Below, in pieces: positions 1-8,400 of a stretch of DNA of 64,000 bases. The stretch covers positions 1 through 64,000 of the forward strand of contig NZ_CDBN01000021.1 of the NCBI RefSeq assembly GCF_000820085.1, written 5' to 3'. The notes below the pieces were generated by a model. That model saw only the letters and a program-made list of their open reading frames with translations, was not told the DNA's origin and did no database searches. Every line of letters starts with the position of its first letter. Position 1 is the stretch's first letter. The position numbers and the translations under genes are program-made. This stretch comes from Aeromonas sanarellii. Lineage in GTDB: Bacteria > Pseudomonadota > Gammaproteobacteria > Enterobacterales > Aeromonadaceae.

Positions 1-82
1 TGATTTGGGCAACAACGCCCCCTGGATGGCGAGACTGCCCCCTTTTATGTGGACCGACCGGAGACGGCATAATCGTTATGGA
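1..82. other. Unresolved window edge upstream of phage cargo block
   Basis: No gene can be assigned here. A stop codon in frame 1 sits at 1-3, frame 1 then runs to a TAA at 70-72 without a good start, and frame 2 runs open from the window edge to a stop at 176-178 but passes through the hairpin at 83-116. The simplest reading is the 3' end of a plus-strand phage tail gene (such as a tail assembly chaperone, which normally precedes the tape measure gene), but nothing in the short translations was recognised. Confidence 0.3.
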
Positions 83-116
83 AATAATAACGGCGGGGAG
101 ACCAGCCGTTATTATT
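83..116. terminator. Hairpin terminator, bidirectional
   Basis: A perfect 12-bp stem (83-94 with 105-116) encloses a 10-base loop. The outer stem is A/T only, so both strands end in an A/T tract. It lies just beyond the stop of the minus-strand lipoprotein gene (176) and probably ends that transcript, and perhaps the plus-strand phage transcript entering from the left. The inner part (CGGCGGGGAG) is shared with the second cargo terminator at 870-894. Confidence 0.65.
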
Positions 117-175
117 ATCTGAGCCGAAGAGTCAATTACACTGAGCCTAATAGAGTATTAGGCTGCATACATTAG

Positions 176-655
176 TTAATAGCAGTACGTGAGGTTGCAT
201 ATTTTATCATTTTGTCTTTTTGTCTCGTATGCAGCAGCTGCAGCAGCTGCAGCAGCTTGTGCTGCTGCTTCAGCTGCTTGAGCCTGTCTTTGCTGAATTT
301 TCATACTTTCCACTTTCAATGCGAACTCTGCATCTTGTTGATAACCAGGGACATCAGGTCTTGGTAATGTGTACATTACTCCGTTGGGGAACTGCGTCAT
401 TGAATGTGAGGTTGGATAGACTTCACTTGCTCCGCTAGACCACTGAGCATGACAAGGAACAGTATTTAGTGTTCCGTTTTCTCGATTAGATTGGTCAACT
501 TGGTATCGTAAGGTTGTTGGTGCATAACCTTTATTTACCCCATCGCAAATTACGGCAGCCCCTTGCGGCTCTGCGTTGTAGGTAATGTCGTAGGTCGATG
601 CGCAACCAGATATAAATGCAGAAGCTATTAGAGGTAACAAAATATGTTTAAACAT
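176..655 (-). CDS. Phage-borne PEGA-like lipoprotein
   Basis: A 159-residue predicted lipoprotein: a short basic N-terminus, a hydrophobic stretch and a lipobox (FISGC, Cys18) for signal peptidase II. Residues 22-55 read like a PEGA domain (a beta segment, then P-Q-G-A, then D-G and a G-x-x-P-T turn), a fold found on surface and envelope proteins. The C-terminal third is charged and then has an alanine tract (about residues 128-141) encoded by GCA/GCT repeats at 228-285 on the plus strand, so length may vary by slippage. It lies opposite to the tail operon and is AT-richer than it. Surface lipoproteins in prophages often block superinfection or alter the host surface; that role is inferred only. 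Confidence 0.7.
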   Translation of the reverse strand: MFKHILLPLIASAFISGCASTYDITYNAEPQGAAVICDGVNKGYAPTTLRYQVDQSNRENGTLNTVPCHAQWSSGASEVYPTSHSMTQFPNGVMYTLPRPDVPGYQQDAEFALKVESMKIQQRQAQAAEAAAQAAAAAAAAAYETKRQNDKICNLTYCY

Positions 656-941
656 TGTGAAATTCTTTGTAAATCAATTGTGTGCGTTGAAAATATTTAA
701 AGATTCATACTCATAGACATAGTTATCATACAAAGCGATTTTGGACTGAACCTGAATGGATGAAGCAAGAGCGGCTAACTAATAAATGGTCATGGCATCA
801 ATGATTGTAACGCATTGAAAATAAATGAGTATATGGATCTGACTGAGATGGTGTGATTTGTGGAGAATAAAAGCGGCGGGGAGGCCCGCCGTTTGTTTTC
901 TGCTAACGTCCGATGACGCTGCGCTAATCGAACCTACGACG
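656..941. other. Intergenic spacer between two cargo genes
   Basis: This AT-rich spacer holds the upstream region of the lipoprotein gene (near 656-780) and, at its far end, the terminator of the PLD-like gene (870-894). No ORF with a ribosome binding site was found in it. Confidence 0.5.
870..900. terminator. Terminator of the PLD-like cargo operon
   Basis: GC-rich stem 874-880 with 885-891, loop 881-884, extended by A/T and G-T pairs at its base. A T-rich run follows on the plus strand and a TTTTATT run follows on the minus strand. It sits 40-70 bases beyond the stop of the gene at 942-1706. The first ten stem bases repeat those of the terminator at 83-116. Confidence 0.7.
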
Positions 942-1706
942 TTATGAAACAACACTGGATCGATTCCATATGTCCGTATAAATAGCCTTTTTGGCTGCTG
1001 CAATTGGTGATGAAAGGGGGATCAAATAGGTTGCTTTTTTATTACCGGCATCTTTGATCGAACCGCCCATTATCCAGGCTGAGTCGTCATCAACTAGGAT
1101 GAGGCGGTCATGCAGCTCCTTGCTGGACCTGAGTTCGAATGAACTGTTGTACTGTAGACGATGTTTGCTAACGTAGGTCGCCACATCGGCAGCGTAGCGG
1201 TCTGCAAGGACGCGAACAGCAATACTAGAAGGAACCGATGATAGATAATCATTAAAGGCGGTGCCATCGAAATAGGGGTCAATTATTAAGAGTCCCTTCT
1301 TGGCACTATTTACGATGTTCTTCAGGTCGGTGAAGAAACGGTAAATATCTCCTGGCGCATAAGCACTTCCTATTTCACTTCGACCGTCCAGTTCTAGTTC
1401 CAACTTTAATTCCTCAATGGCGTCGAGAACCTGACCTTGAATCATATTTATCGCTGGTTTCCAATATTGGGCCAAAGTGGCATAGCTTGCTTTGAAGCTT
1501 GTTTGATGGCTGAGACCAAGGCGAGATAAGATAGCTCCGACGGTTGCTAACCATTGGCGCTGTGATGTGCTGACTTCGAAGATCGGTACGTCACCAAAGT
1601 TAGGTGCTTGTTCAAGGGCCTCACGCAGCTTGAGGAGTAAGATGTGTTTTTCAACCGGCCCGTCACCCTCAAGCTTTTTCATCATCCTCTGAAGTTCTGC
1701 TGACAT
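942..1706 (-). CDS. Phospholipase D-like (MIT_C-like) cargo protein
   Basis: A 254-residue protein in two parts. Residues 1-105 are helical without recognised motifs. Residues 108-250 resemble a single PLD-superfamily domain: a strand ending in IIDPYFDG (141-148), a strand at 163-170, then H199-x-R201-x4-D206 (HDRLILVD) followed by a GGS turn (214-216). This is one HxKxxxxD half-site with Lys replaced by Arg, as in MIT_C-type domains and in PLD-like proteins found in defence islands. Only one half-site is present, so an active enzyme would need a dimer. Start: GGAGG lies 6 bases before the ATG. It is the second gene of a minus-strand pair with 1743-2048 and ends at the terminator at 870-894. 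A role in phage defence or abortive infection is inferred; nuclease or lipase activity is unknown. Confidence 0.65.
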   Translation of the reverse strand: MSAELQRMMKKLEGDGPVEKHILLLKLREALEQAPNFGDVPIFEVSTSQRQWLATVGAILSRLGLSHQTSFKASYATLAQYWKPAINMIQGQVLDAIEELKLELELDGRSEIGSAYAPGDIYRFFTDLKNIVNSAKKGLLIIDPYFDGTAFNDYLSSVPSSIAVRVLADRYAADVATYVSKHRLQYNSSFELRSSKELHDRLILVDDDSAWIMGGSIKDAGNKKATYLIPLSSPIAAAKKAIYTDIWNRSSVVS

Positions 1707-1742
1707 TTTGCCTCCGATGCTATGAAATTTATTATGCGGTCG

Positions 1743-2048
1743 TTATGCTTCTGGACATGATTTAAGTTGGGTTATTAACGATGAGATGCTCCCAAGTGCC
1801 CATACAATATGCTGGGAACTATTGTGACCATTTGTAATATCATATCCAACGGCGGCACAGATATGGGTACAGGCATATAAGACCTTCTCTAGGGTGTAGC
1901 TATCGAAATCTTCTTCGACAGCATCAAACTCTGCTTGGATTGATCGCGTAGCGGCATACACAGCAGCTTTTTCGAACGCCGTGTTTGCCTGTTCGGCCAG
2001 TTTAGCTAGTTCCTTTAAACGGTTGGCCAATAACATTGGGTCATTCAT
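1743..2048 (-). CDS. Small helical protein of the cargo operon
   Basis: A 101-residue acidic, probably all-helical protein of no recognised family. An upstream in-frame ATG at 2165 would give 140 residues. The start at 2048 is preferred because AAGGA stands 8 bases before it and because the longer form would run across the palindrome at 2091-2104 in the likely control region. It is first in an operon with the PLD-like gene (36-base gap). A small upstream partner followed by a larger possible effector is the order seen in many toxin-antitoxin and defence pairs, but no DNA-binding motif is visible in it. Confidence 0.55.
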   Translation of the reverse strand: MNDPMLLANRLKELAKLAEQANTAFEKAAVYAATRSIQAEFDAVEEDFDSYTLEKVLYACTHICAAVGYDITNGHNSSQHIVWALGSISSLITQLKSCPEA

Positions 2049-2090
2049 GTAGGGTTCCTTTTGGGAGCTAAGTTTGGATAGCTCAGCGTA

Positions 2091-2104
2091 CTCGAACGTT
2101 CGAG
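2091..2104. promoter_or_regulatory. 14-bp perfect palindrome in cargo control region
   Basis: CTCGAACGTTCGAG is its own reverse complement. It lies 43-56 bases before the start of the 101-residue gene (2048) and about 100 bases before the tape measure gene on the other strand. The position fits an operator for the minus-strand cargo operon. The core CGAACGTTCG recalls half-sites of SOS boxes in other phyla but lacks the spacing of a gammaproteobacterial LexA box. Confidence 0.45.
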
Positions 2105-2199
2105 GTCTTCCTGTGACATATCTCTGTAAGATGCAATAAATTCCCCCGTTTCGCCATTCCTTCAAAATAGGGCATATCTGAATCTCTCAGGAATGCCCC

Positions 2200-5046
2200 A
2201 TGTCCACCTCTTCCACCCTCAAACTCGCCCTGGAACTGGCGGCCAAGGTCACCGGCCGCGAGGACCTGGCCGCGCTGGCGGGGCAGGTGCAGGAACTGGG
2301 GCCCCTCTCGACCGAGACCGCCGTCGAGACCGAGCGCCTGGCGCAAACCCTGGAAACCCTGACTCAGCAGCAGGAGCTGATCGCTCAGTTCGAAGCCAGT
2401 GGCCGCGCCCTGACCCAGCTCGAACTGGCCATAGTGCTCTCCCGGGACCGCTTGGCCGAACTGCGCCGCGAGCAGCAGGGGGCGGCGGGTAGCGCTCGCC
2501 AGCTCACCGACCAGGAACGGCTGCTGGCCTCCGAGGTCAAGCAACTGGAGCGCCAATTGGTCGCCCAGGCGGCCAGCCATAGTCGCTTGCATGCCGGCCT
2601 CTCCCAAGCCGGGCTCGATACCCGCAACCTTGCCCAAGAACAAGCCAGGCTGCAGCGCGAACTGCGTGAGAGTGCGGCCCAAACCGAGCGGCTCGGGCGT
2701 TCATTGCAGCAGAGCAGTCAGCAGTCCAGCGGCTTTCACGGCAGCATCGGCAGCCTGACCGGTCGCTTGGTGGCCCTGGCCGGCACCTGGTTCGGGATCC
2801 AGACCCTCACCAACCAGCTGGTTGCCATGTTCAAGAGTGGCGATCAGGCCGAACGCCTTAGCGTCCAGCTCAAGGCAGTGATGGGCACCATTGAGGGGGG
2901 CAAACAGGCCTCTGCCTGGATCCAGGACTTCGCCAAGAACACCCCGCTGCAGCTCGACGAGGTGACCCAGGTCTTCGTGCGCCTGAAAGCCTTTGGTATT
3001 GACCCCATGAATGGCGCCATGCAGGGCATCGTCGATCAGGCCTACAAGCTCGGCGGCGGCTTCGAGGAGGTGCAGGGTATCTCCCTGGCGCTGGGCCAAG
3101 CCTGGGCCAAGCAGAAGCTGCAGGGGGAGGAGATCCTGCAACTGATCGAGCGTGGGGTGCCGGTGTGGCAACTGCTGGAGCAGGTCACCGGCAAGAATAC
3201 CGCCGAACTGCAGAAGCTCTCGGAAGCGGGAAAACTCGGCCGGGACACCATCCAGGCCCTGATGAACGAGATCGCCGCCCAGTCGAGCAGGGCAGCGGCC
3301 AACAACATGAGCCTGCTCTCGGGGCTTATCTCCAACGCCCAGGACAACCTGGCCAAGTTCTACCGCATGGTGGCGGAGAACGGGGCGCTGACCTGGCTCA
3401 AGAACCAGCTGGCCAGCCTCAACCGTGAGTTCGACCAGATGGCCCAGGATGGCCGTCTGCAGGCGTGGGCCCAGCGGCTCTCCGATGGCATCGTTGGGCT
3501 TGGGGAGTCCATCAAGGCCTTCATCCAGACCGTCTATGCCTGGCGCGATGCCCTGCTGGTGATGGCCCAGGCCTGGTATGGCCTGAAAATCGCGGGCTGG
3601 ATTGCCGATCTGCGCGGCCTCTATGGTCAGTTCATCGCCCTGCCGGCGGCGACGGCCACGGCGGCGGGTGGCATGACCACGGCAGGGACGGCGGCGGCCG
3701 CCGCCTCTATCGGGATGCAAGCCCTTGGGATGGCGATCAAGGGGTTGCTGGCCGCCGTCACTGTCGAGTCGATATTCCAGGTCATCCGCCTGGCCACCGC
3801 CCTCAAGGAGTGGATGCAGGCCGAGCTGGCGCTGCGAGAATCCCAGGCGTTGCGTGCGCAGACTCAGGCCCAGCTCAATGGCCAACTGGCTGCCCTCTCT
3901 GCCGAGCTGGGGGTGGCCATCACCAGCGTGGCGGATCTCGACCGTCTGGTCGCCGAGGGCAAGATCCATTACGACGAGGCGACAGGCAGTTGGCGAGCGG
4001 GGGCCGCCGCCATCCAGGCGCTCGGTACCGAGGCCAAGCAGACCCGCGACTACTTAGATGAGATCAATGCCGTCGCCAGGAAAACGGCGGCAGAGCTCCC
4101 CGCCACGCTGGGCAAGGCAGCCGAGACCCTGGGGCTGGACTTCGAGCGGGCCAATGGCCGTATCGGTGAGAGCTTCAAGGAGACCCTCAGCGCCCTGGAT
4201 ACCCTGGTGCAGCACAGCGGCTCCAGTTCGGCGGCCTGTGAGGAGTACCTGGCGGCGGCGTTCAACCAGGCGAAGAACAAGGCCGAGATCGACGCGGTGA
4301 TCGAGCGCATGCAGGCAATGGCCAAGCAGGGTCAGCTCACCGGGGATGGCATCACCCGCTCCATGGCCGTGGCCGCTGCTGCTATGGACAAGGTGAAGGG
4401 GGGCAGCGGTGATGCCAAGACCGCTGTGGCGGCGATCGGCGATGGCTTCGATACGGCGGCCGCCAAGGCCAAGAGTGCCACCGATGCCATGCGCTCCAGC
4501 CTTCGCGGCGTACAGGATGAGGCGGAGCAGACCGGCAACGCCGTGGCGTCGGCAGGAGGCGGGGGCGGTGCGGGCGGTGGCCGGGGGGAGGTGACCCGCA
4601 GCGTGGGCGCCGGCTCCTTCTTCTACAAGACCGTGGACATCAACAACCTGCGCGGCAATGCCGATGCCCTGGCCAACACCCTCGCGGGCGTGGAAGAGGA
4701 GCTGGCCCGCTACAGCCAGAAGGTCAAAGACATTCCGGCCTACAGCGAGTGGAGCAAGTATTACGGCGAGAAGTTCCAGAAGGAGATGGAGGCCATGCGA
4801 ACCAAGCTCCAGCAGGAACTGAGCAAGGCCCAGGCGAAAGAGACCCAGCAGGCGCAAGCCCCCACCTCGACCCCCAGCCAAGTCGGGCCATCAAGCCTGC
4901 CCCAAACCTCGTTCAATCCGGGGCAACCCCAGCGGATCATCATCGAGCTGCGTGCATCGAACGGTGCCAAGGCCGAGGTGCAGGCCGACGAGGCCAATGC
5001 CGCCGCCCTTATTCATCTCCTTAAACAGCAGGGACTGCGCTCATGA
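2200..5046 (+). CDS. Phage tail tape measure protein
   Basis: A 948-residue protein whose length sets tail length in long-tailed phages. Residues 1-175 are Gln/Glu/Leu/Arg-rich coiled coil. Residues about 210-410 carry the conserved N-terminal tape measure domain (the GWG-type run with W-I-Q-D-F-A-K-N-T-P, the loop before L-G-R-D-T-I-Q-A-L). Long helices and Ala/Gly-rich hydrophobic stretches follow (about 455-530), typical of the part that enters the host membrane. A Gly-rich linker stands near 784-800. AGGA precedes the ATG. Its stop overlaps the next ORF (ATGA), so they are translated together. The gene before it should be a tail chaperone, but here an opposite-strand cargo block intervenes. 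Confidence 0.93.
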   Translation: MSTSSTLKLALELAAKVTGREDLAALAGQVQELGPLSTETAVETERLAQTLETLTQQQELIAQFEASGRALTQLELAIVLSRDRLAELRREQQGAAGSARQLTDQERLLASEVKQLERQLVAQAASHSRLHAGLSQAGLDTRNLAQEQARLQRELRESAAQTERLGRSLQQSSQQSSGFHGSIGSLTGRLVALAGTWFGIQTLTNQLVAMFKSGDQAERLSVQLKAVMGTIEGGKQASAWIQDFAKNTPLQLDEVTQVFVRLKAFGIDPMNGAMQGIVDQAYKLGGGFEEVQGISLALGQAWAKQKLQGEEILQLIERGVPVWQLLEQVTGKNTAELQKLSEAGKLGRDTIQALMNEIAAQSSRAAANNMSLLSGLISNAQDNLAKFYRMVAENGALTWLKNQLASLNREFDQMAQDGRLQAWAQRLSDGIVGLGESIKAFIQTVYAWRDALLVMAQAWYGLKIAGWIADLRGLYGQFIALPAATATAAGGMTTAGTAAAAASIGMQALGMAIKGLLAAVTVESIFQVIRLATALKEWMQAELALRESQALRAQTQAQLNGQLAALSAELGVAITSVADLDRLVAEGKIHYDEATGSWRAGAAAIQALGTEAKQTRDYLDEINAVARKTAAELPATLGKAAETLGLDFERANGRIGESFKETLSALDTLVQHSGSSSAACEEYLAAAFNQAKNKAEIDAVIERMQAMAKQGQLTGDGITRSMAVAAAAMDKVKGGSGDAKTAVAAIGDGFDTAAAKAKSATDAMRSSLRGVQDEAEQTGNAVASAGGGGGAGGGRGEVTRSVGAGSFFYKTVDINNLRGNADALANTLAGVEEELARYSQKVKDIPAYSEWSKYYGEKFQKEMEAMRTKLQQELSKAQAKETQQAQAPTSTPSQVGPSSLPQTSFNPGQPQRIIIELRASNGAKAEVQADEANAAALIHLLKQQGLRS

Positions 5047-5411
5047 ACGTCACCTTAAACGGGCTGCACCTGCCCGATGACCTCATCTGGCGAGACGAGT
5101 TCGACTGGGCCCCCGTCGAGCAAGTGGTCACGCCGACGCTCTCTGGCGCTCTCCTGGTCGAGGAAACGGCCAAACCGGAGGGGCGCCCCATCACCCTGGT
5201 GGGTCATTGCCCCCGTGCCACCGTGCTCGCACTCAAGGCGCTGGAGACCCAGGTGGCCCAGCTGATGACCCTGACCCTGCTGGATGGGCAGCAGCGGGAG
5301 GTGTTCTGGCGCAGGCCCGGTGTGGTAGCCACGCCACTGATCGAGATGGCCGACCCCGAGGCGGGTGAGCCCTATGCCTTGACCCTTAACTTCACCGAGG
5401 TGATCCGATGA
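5043..5411 (+). CDS. Small phage tail protein downstream of tape measure
   Basis: A 122-residue, beta-rich protein that starts inside the last codons of the tape measure gene and overlaps the next gene by four bases (ATGA at both joints). In siphovirus tails this slot is taken by distal tail or tail-tip components; no family was recognised, so the role is from position only. Confidence 0.7.
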   Translation: MNVTLNGLHLPDDLIWRDEFDWAPVEQVVTPTLSGALLVEETAKPEGRPITLVGHCPRATVLALKALETQVAQLMTLTLLDGQQREVFWRRPGVVATPLIEMADPEAGEPYALTLNFTEVIR

Positions 5412-8400
5412 GCATTCTTTCCGGCGACATCAAGCTGCTGGCCAGCCAGCGGCTGACGGATACCCCCGATGGTGGCGGCCGGGTGACCGGCCACGAGATC
5501 GTCAGCGGCGAGCACAACAGCCTGTTCCCCGACATCAGCGATCTCGACCGTGCCTATGGGGTGGTCAACCTGCGCAAGGCCTTCTTGACGGTGCAGACCG
5601 ACAACACCGACACCTATTACGGCGCCAACACCACGGTGCTGCTGCCGCCGAGCGACCCGAACGTGGGGCTGTGCCTGATGAGCACCGAGGACCACCACGA
5701 TACCCGCGCCGCCGCCCGTGACGTGCTGGAGCGCTACCTGGCCCGTGGGCCCAAGTGGCGCGGCTTCCTGTACGACACCCAGTTGGAAGGGCAGCGGGCG
5801 ATCCGCTTCTTCCAGCGGGTCGAGGTGCGCCTGCCGGAGGTGGGGGAGACCCTGGTGCTGGTCGGCAACGAGGGCAAGGCCGGCGAGTTCGAGCAGTATG
5901 TGCGGGTGCTGGAGGTGACCCAGCAACTGGCCAAGTTCCAGATCCCCGGGGTGCCCGAGTTCACCCGCAACGTGGTGACCTGCAAGCTGGCGGATCCGCT
6001 GCGCTACACCTTCGAGGGGGAGCAGCCGACCCCCTATGACGTGGTGACCAACCTCAAGACCGCCCTGCGCGAGACCGTGGTGGCCGATGCGGCCAACTAC
6101 TTCGCCACCACCAAGCTCGCGGAAAATGCGGCGTTCGGGGCCATGCAGGTGAAGGCCAAGACCATCTTCACCCAGCTGGTGCCGGCGGCCAGGAGCGAGA
6201 CCCCGGCGGTGGATCTGACCGCCGCCGGCGAGCTGGCCAGCCTGGTGGATTCCGGCAAGGCCCTGGTCACCTTCTCGACCGTGGCCAGCATCGCCCCGAG
6301 CCGGGGCCTGTTCCTCGGCACCGGCGTCAAGCCGGGGACGCTCAGCATCACCATCGGCGCGGCCACCATCACCGACAAGGGGGGCGAGCTGGTTGTCGCC
6401 GGGTCTGTGGTGGGGGCCATCGACTATGGCCGGGGCCAGCTGGAGTTCAACGCCCAGTGCCCGAACTACGGCACCGCGAGCAAGAGCGTCAGTTTTTGGC
6501 CGGCGGCCCGCCCGTCGCGTATCGCCGACACGGCCCAGATCGAGATCAAGGCCAACAACCGGGGCTATGCCTACACCATCACCCTGCAGCCGACCCCGGC
6601 GCCGGGCACCCTGACGGTGTCGTTCATGGCGCAAGGCAAATGGTACGACTTGAAGGACAACGGCCGGGGCGAGCTGTTCGGGGCAGACAGGTCCTACGGG
6701 TCCGGTGTGGTCAATCTGGCCACCGGCTCGGTCATGCTGACCCTGGGGGCGCTGCCGGACGTGGACACGGCGATCCTGTTCAGCTGGGCCACCCCGGTCA
6801 ACTACACCAACCGCAGCGGCCAGGCCATCAGCATCAGCAAGAGCGCCTGGCAGCTGCCCCACACCGGCATCACCCCCAAGAGCCTGATCCTGACCTGGGG
6901 CGCGGGCCTGACTGCCAACGATGCGGTGGGGGATGGGCGGATCCGGGGCGACATCACCGGCACCATCGACTACGCCGAGGGCATCATCGACCTGGAGCAC
7001 ATCACCCTGCCGGCACTGGGTCAGGAGTACGTGGCCCAGTACCAGTACGGCGAGCCGGTGACCGAGCGCCACATCGAGCCGGGGCGCCTCAGCACCCCCG
7101 GCCAGGTGGGGCACCTCTCCATCACCCTGGACGGGGATGGGGGCGGCGTCCACAACCTCACCCCGGGGTCGGTGCGGGTGAAGTTCAACGCGCTGTACGC
7201 CATCGTGGCAGCGTCAGAGCGGATCCTCTCCATCGAGAAGAAGGACCCCATCATCACCCTCACCGATGACGGCCAGGGCAATCTGAAAGATGCCAGCGGC
7301 AACGTGCTGGGGGCCATCGACTACAACGCCGCCACCCTGCATTTCATGCCGGACGGCACCGCCCTGCTGCCAGAACCCACCTACGCCTGGGTGCCGGCGG
7401 GCAGTCACCAGGACCCGGTGACGGGCACCTGGTACACCGACATGCGCTGGACCCTGACCGGCTTCCAGTACATCAACACCGCTTACACCTTCCCCGATGG
7501 CGAGGGGGGCTGGGTCGATGTGACCTACCGCAATAACAACAGCGCCCTGGCGCAAAATGCGACCCTGACCGCCCAGGCGCTGCGGATCGACGTGACCCCG
7601 GGCTATGCCGAGGCGATCCTGGAGGGATCGATGCGCTTCACCCTGGGCGGGTCCACCTACGTGGACCGGCAAGGGCTGCTCTACCGCGACCCGGATCCGG
7701 CGACCGGCGCCGGCATCCAGGCGGGCACCATCGACTACAGCAACGGGCTGGCGGTGCTGGCCGACTGGGCGGCGGGGCAGGGGGCCCAGCCGTCGCTGCA
7801 GTCCCTGGCCACCTCGTTCAATGTCCAGTCGGTGGACATGGTGACCTTCCGCACCCCCGGGGCCCCGGTGGCCCCGGGCAGCCTCTACCTCAGTGCCAAC
7901 ACCGCCACCGGCCGGCGCATCGAGGCGACGGCGGATGGGGACGGCTATTTCACCACCGCCGACATGGATGGTCGGGTGAACTACCAGACAGGGGTGGCGA
8001 CGGTGCGCTTTGGCCGTCAGGTCACGGCCGCCGGCAACGAGGCCGAGCCCTGGTATGACGCCGAACTGGTGGGGGAGGACGGCAAGATCTGGCGGCCGCT
8101 TAGCGTGGTGGCCGATACCATCCGGTTCAACTGCGTGGTGTTCAGCTACCTGCCGCTCAATGCCGATGTCATCGGGCTGGATCCGGTGCGGCTGCCGTCA
8201 GACGGGCGGGTGCCTTTCATCCGCAAGGGCTACATCGTGGTGATCCACAGTACCCAGAAGGCGGCCTTCCCGCTGGGGGTGTCGGCGGGGCAACAGCTGA
8301 ATGCCAATCGGGTGCGGCTGGCCCATGCCCATGTGGAGGACAAGGATGGCAAACAGCTGGCCACGTCGCTCTACAGCGTCAACCTTGACAGCGGCGTGGT

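Noticed and set aside
228..285. Possible CRISPR-like or tandem repeat array
   Set aside because: It is a codon-level alanine repeat in a gene. No spaced direct repeats typical of CRISPR were seen anywhere in the window.
220..438. Plus-strand ORF over the GCA/GCT repeat
   Set aside because: A Gln/Leu-rich shadow of the alanine tract of the lipoprotein gene, without ribosome binding site.
5372..7153. 593-codon open frame antisense to the 1206-residue tail gene
   Set aside because: GC-rich third positions on the plus strand create long open antisense frames. The translation is Gly/His/Gln/Arg-rich with no domain, and the plus frame has coupling and start signals.
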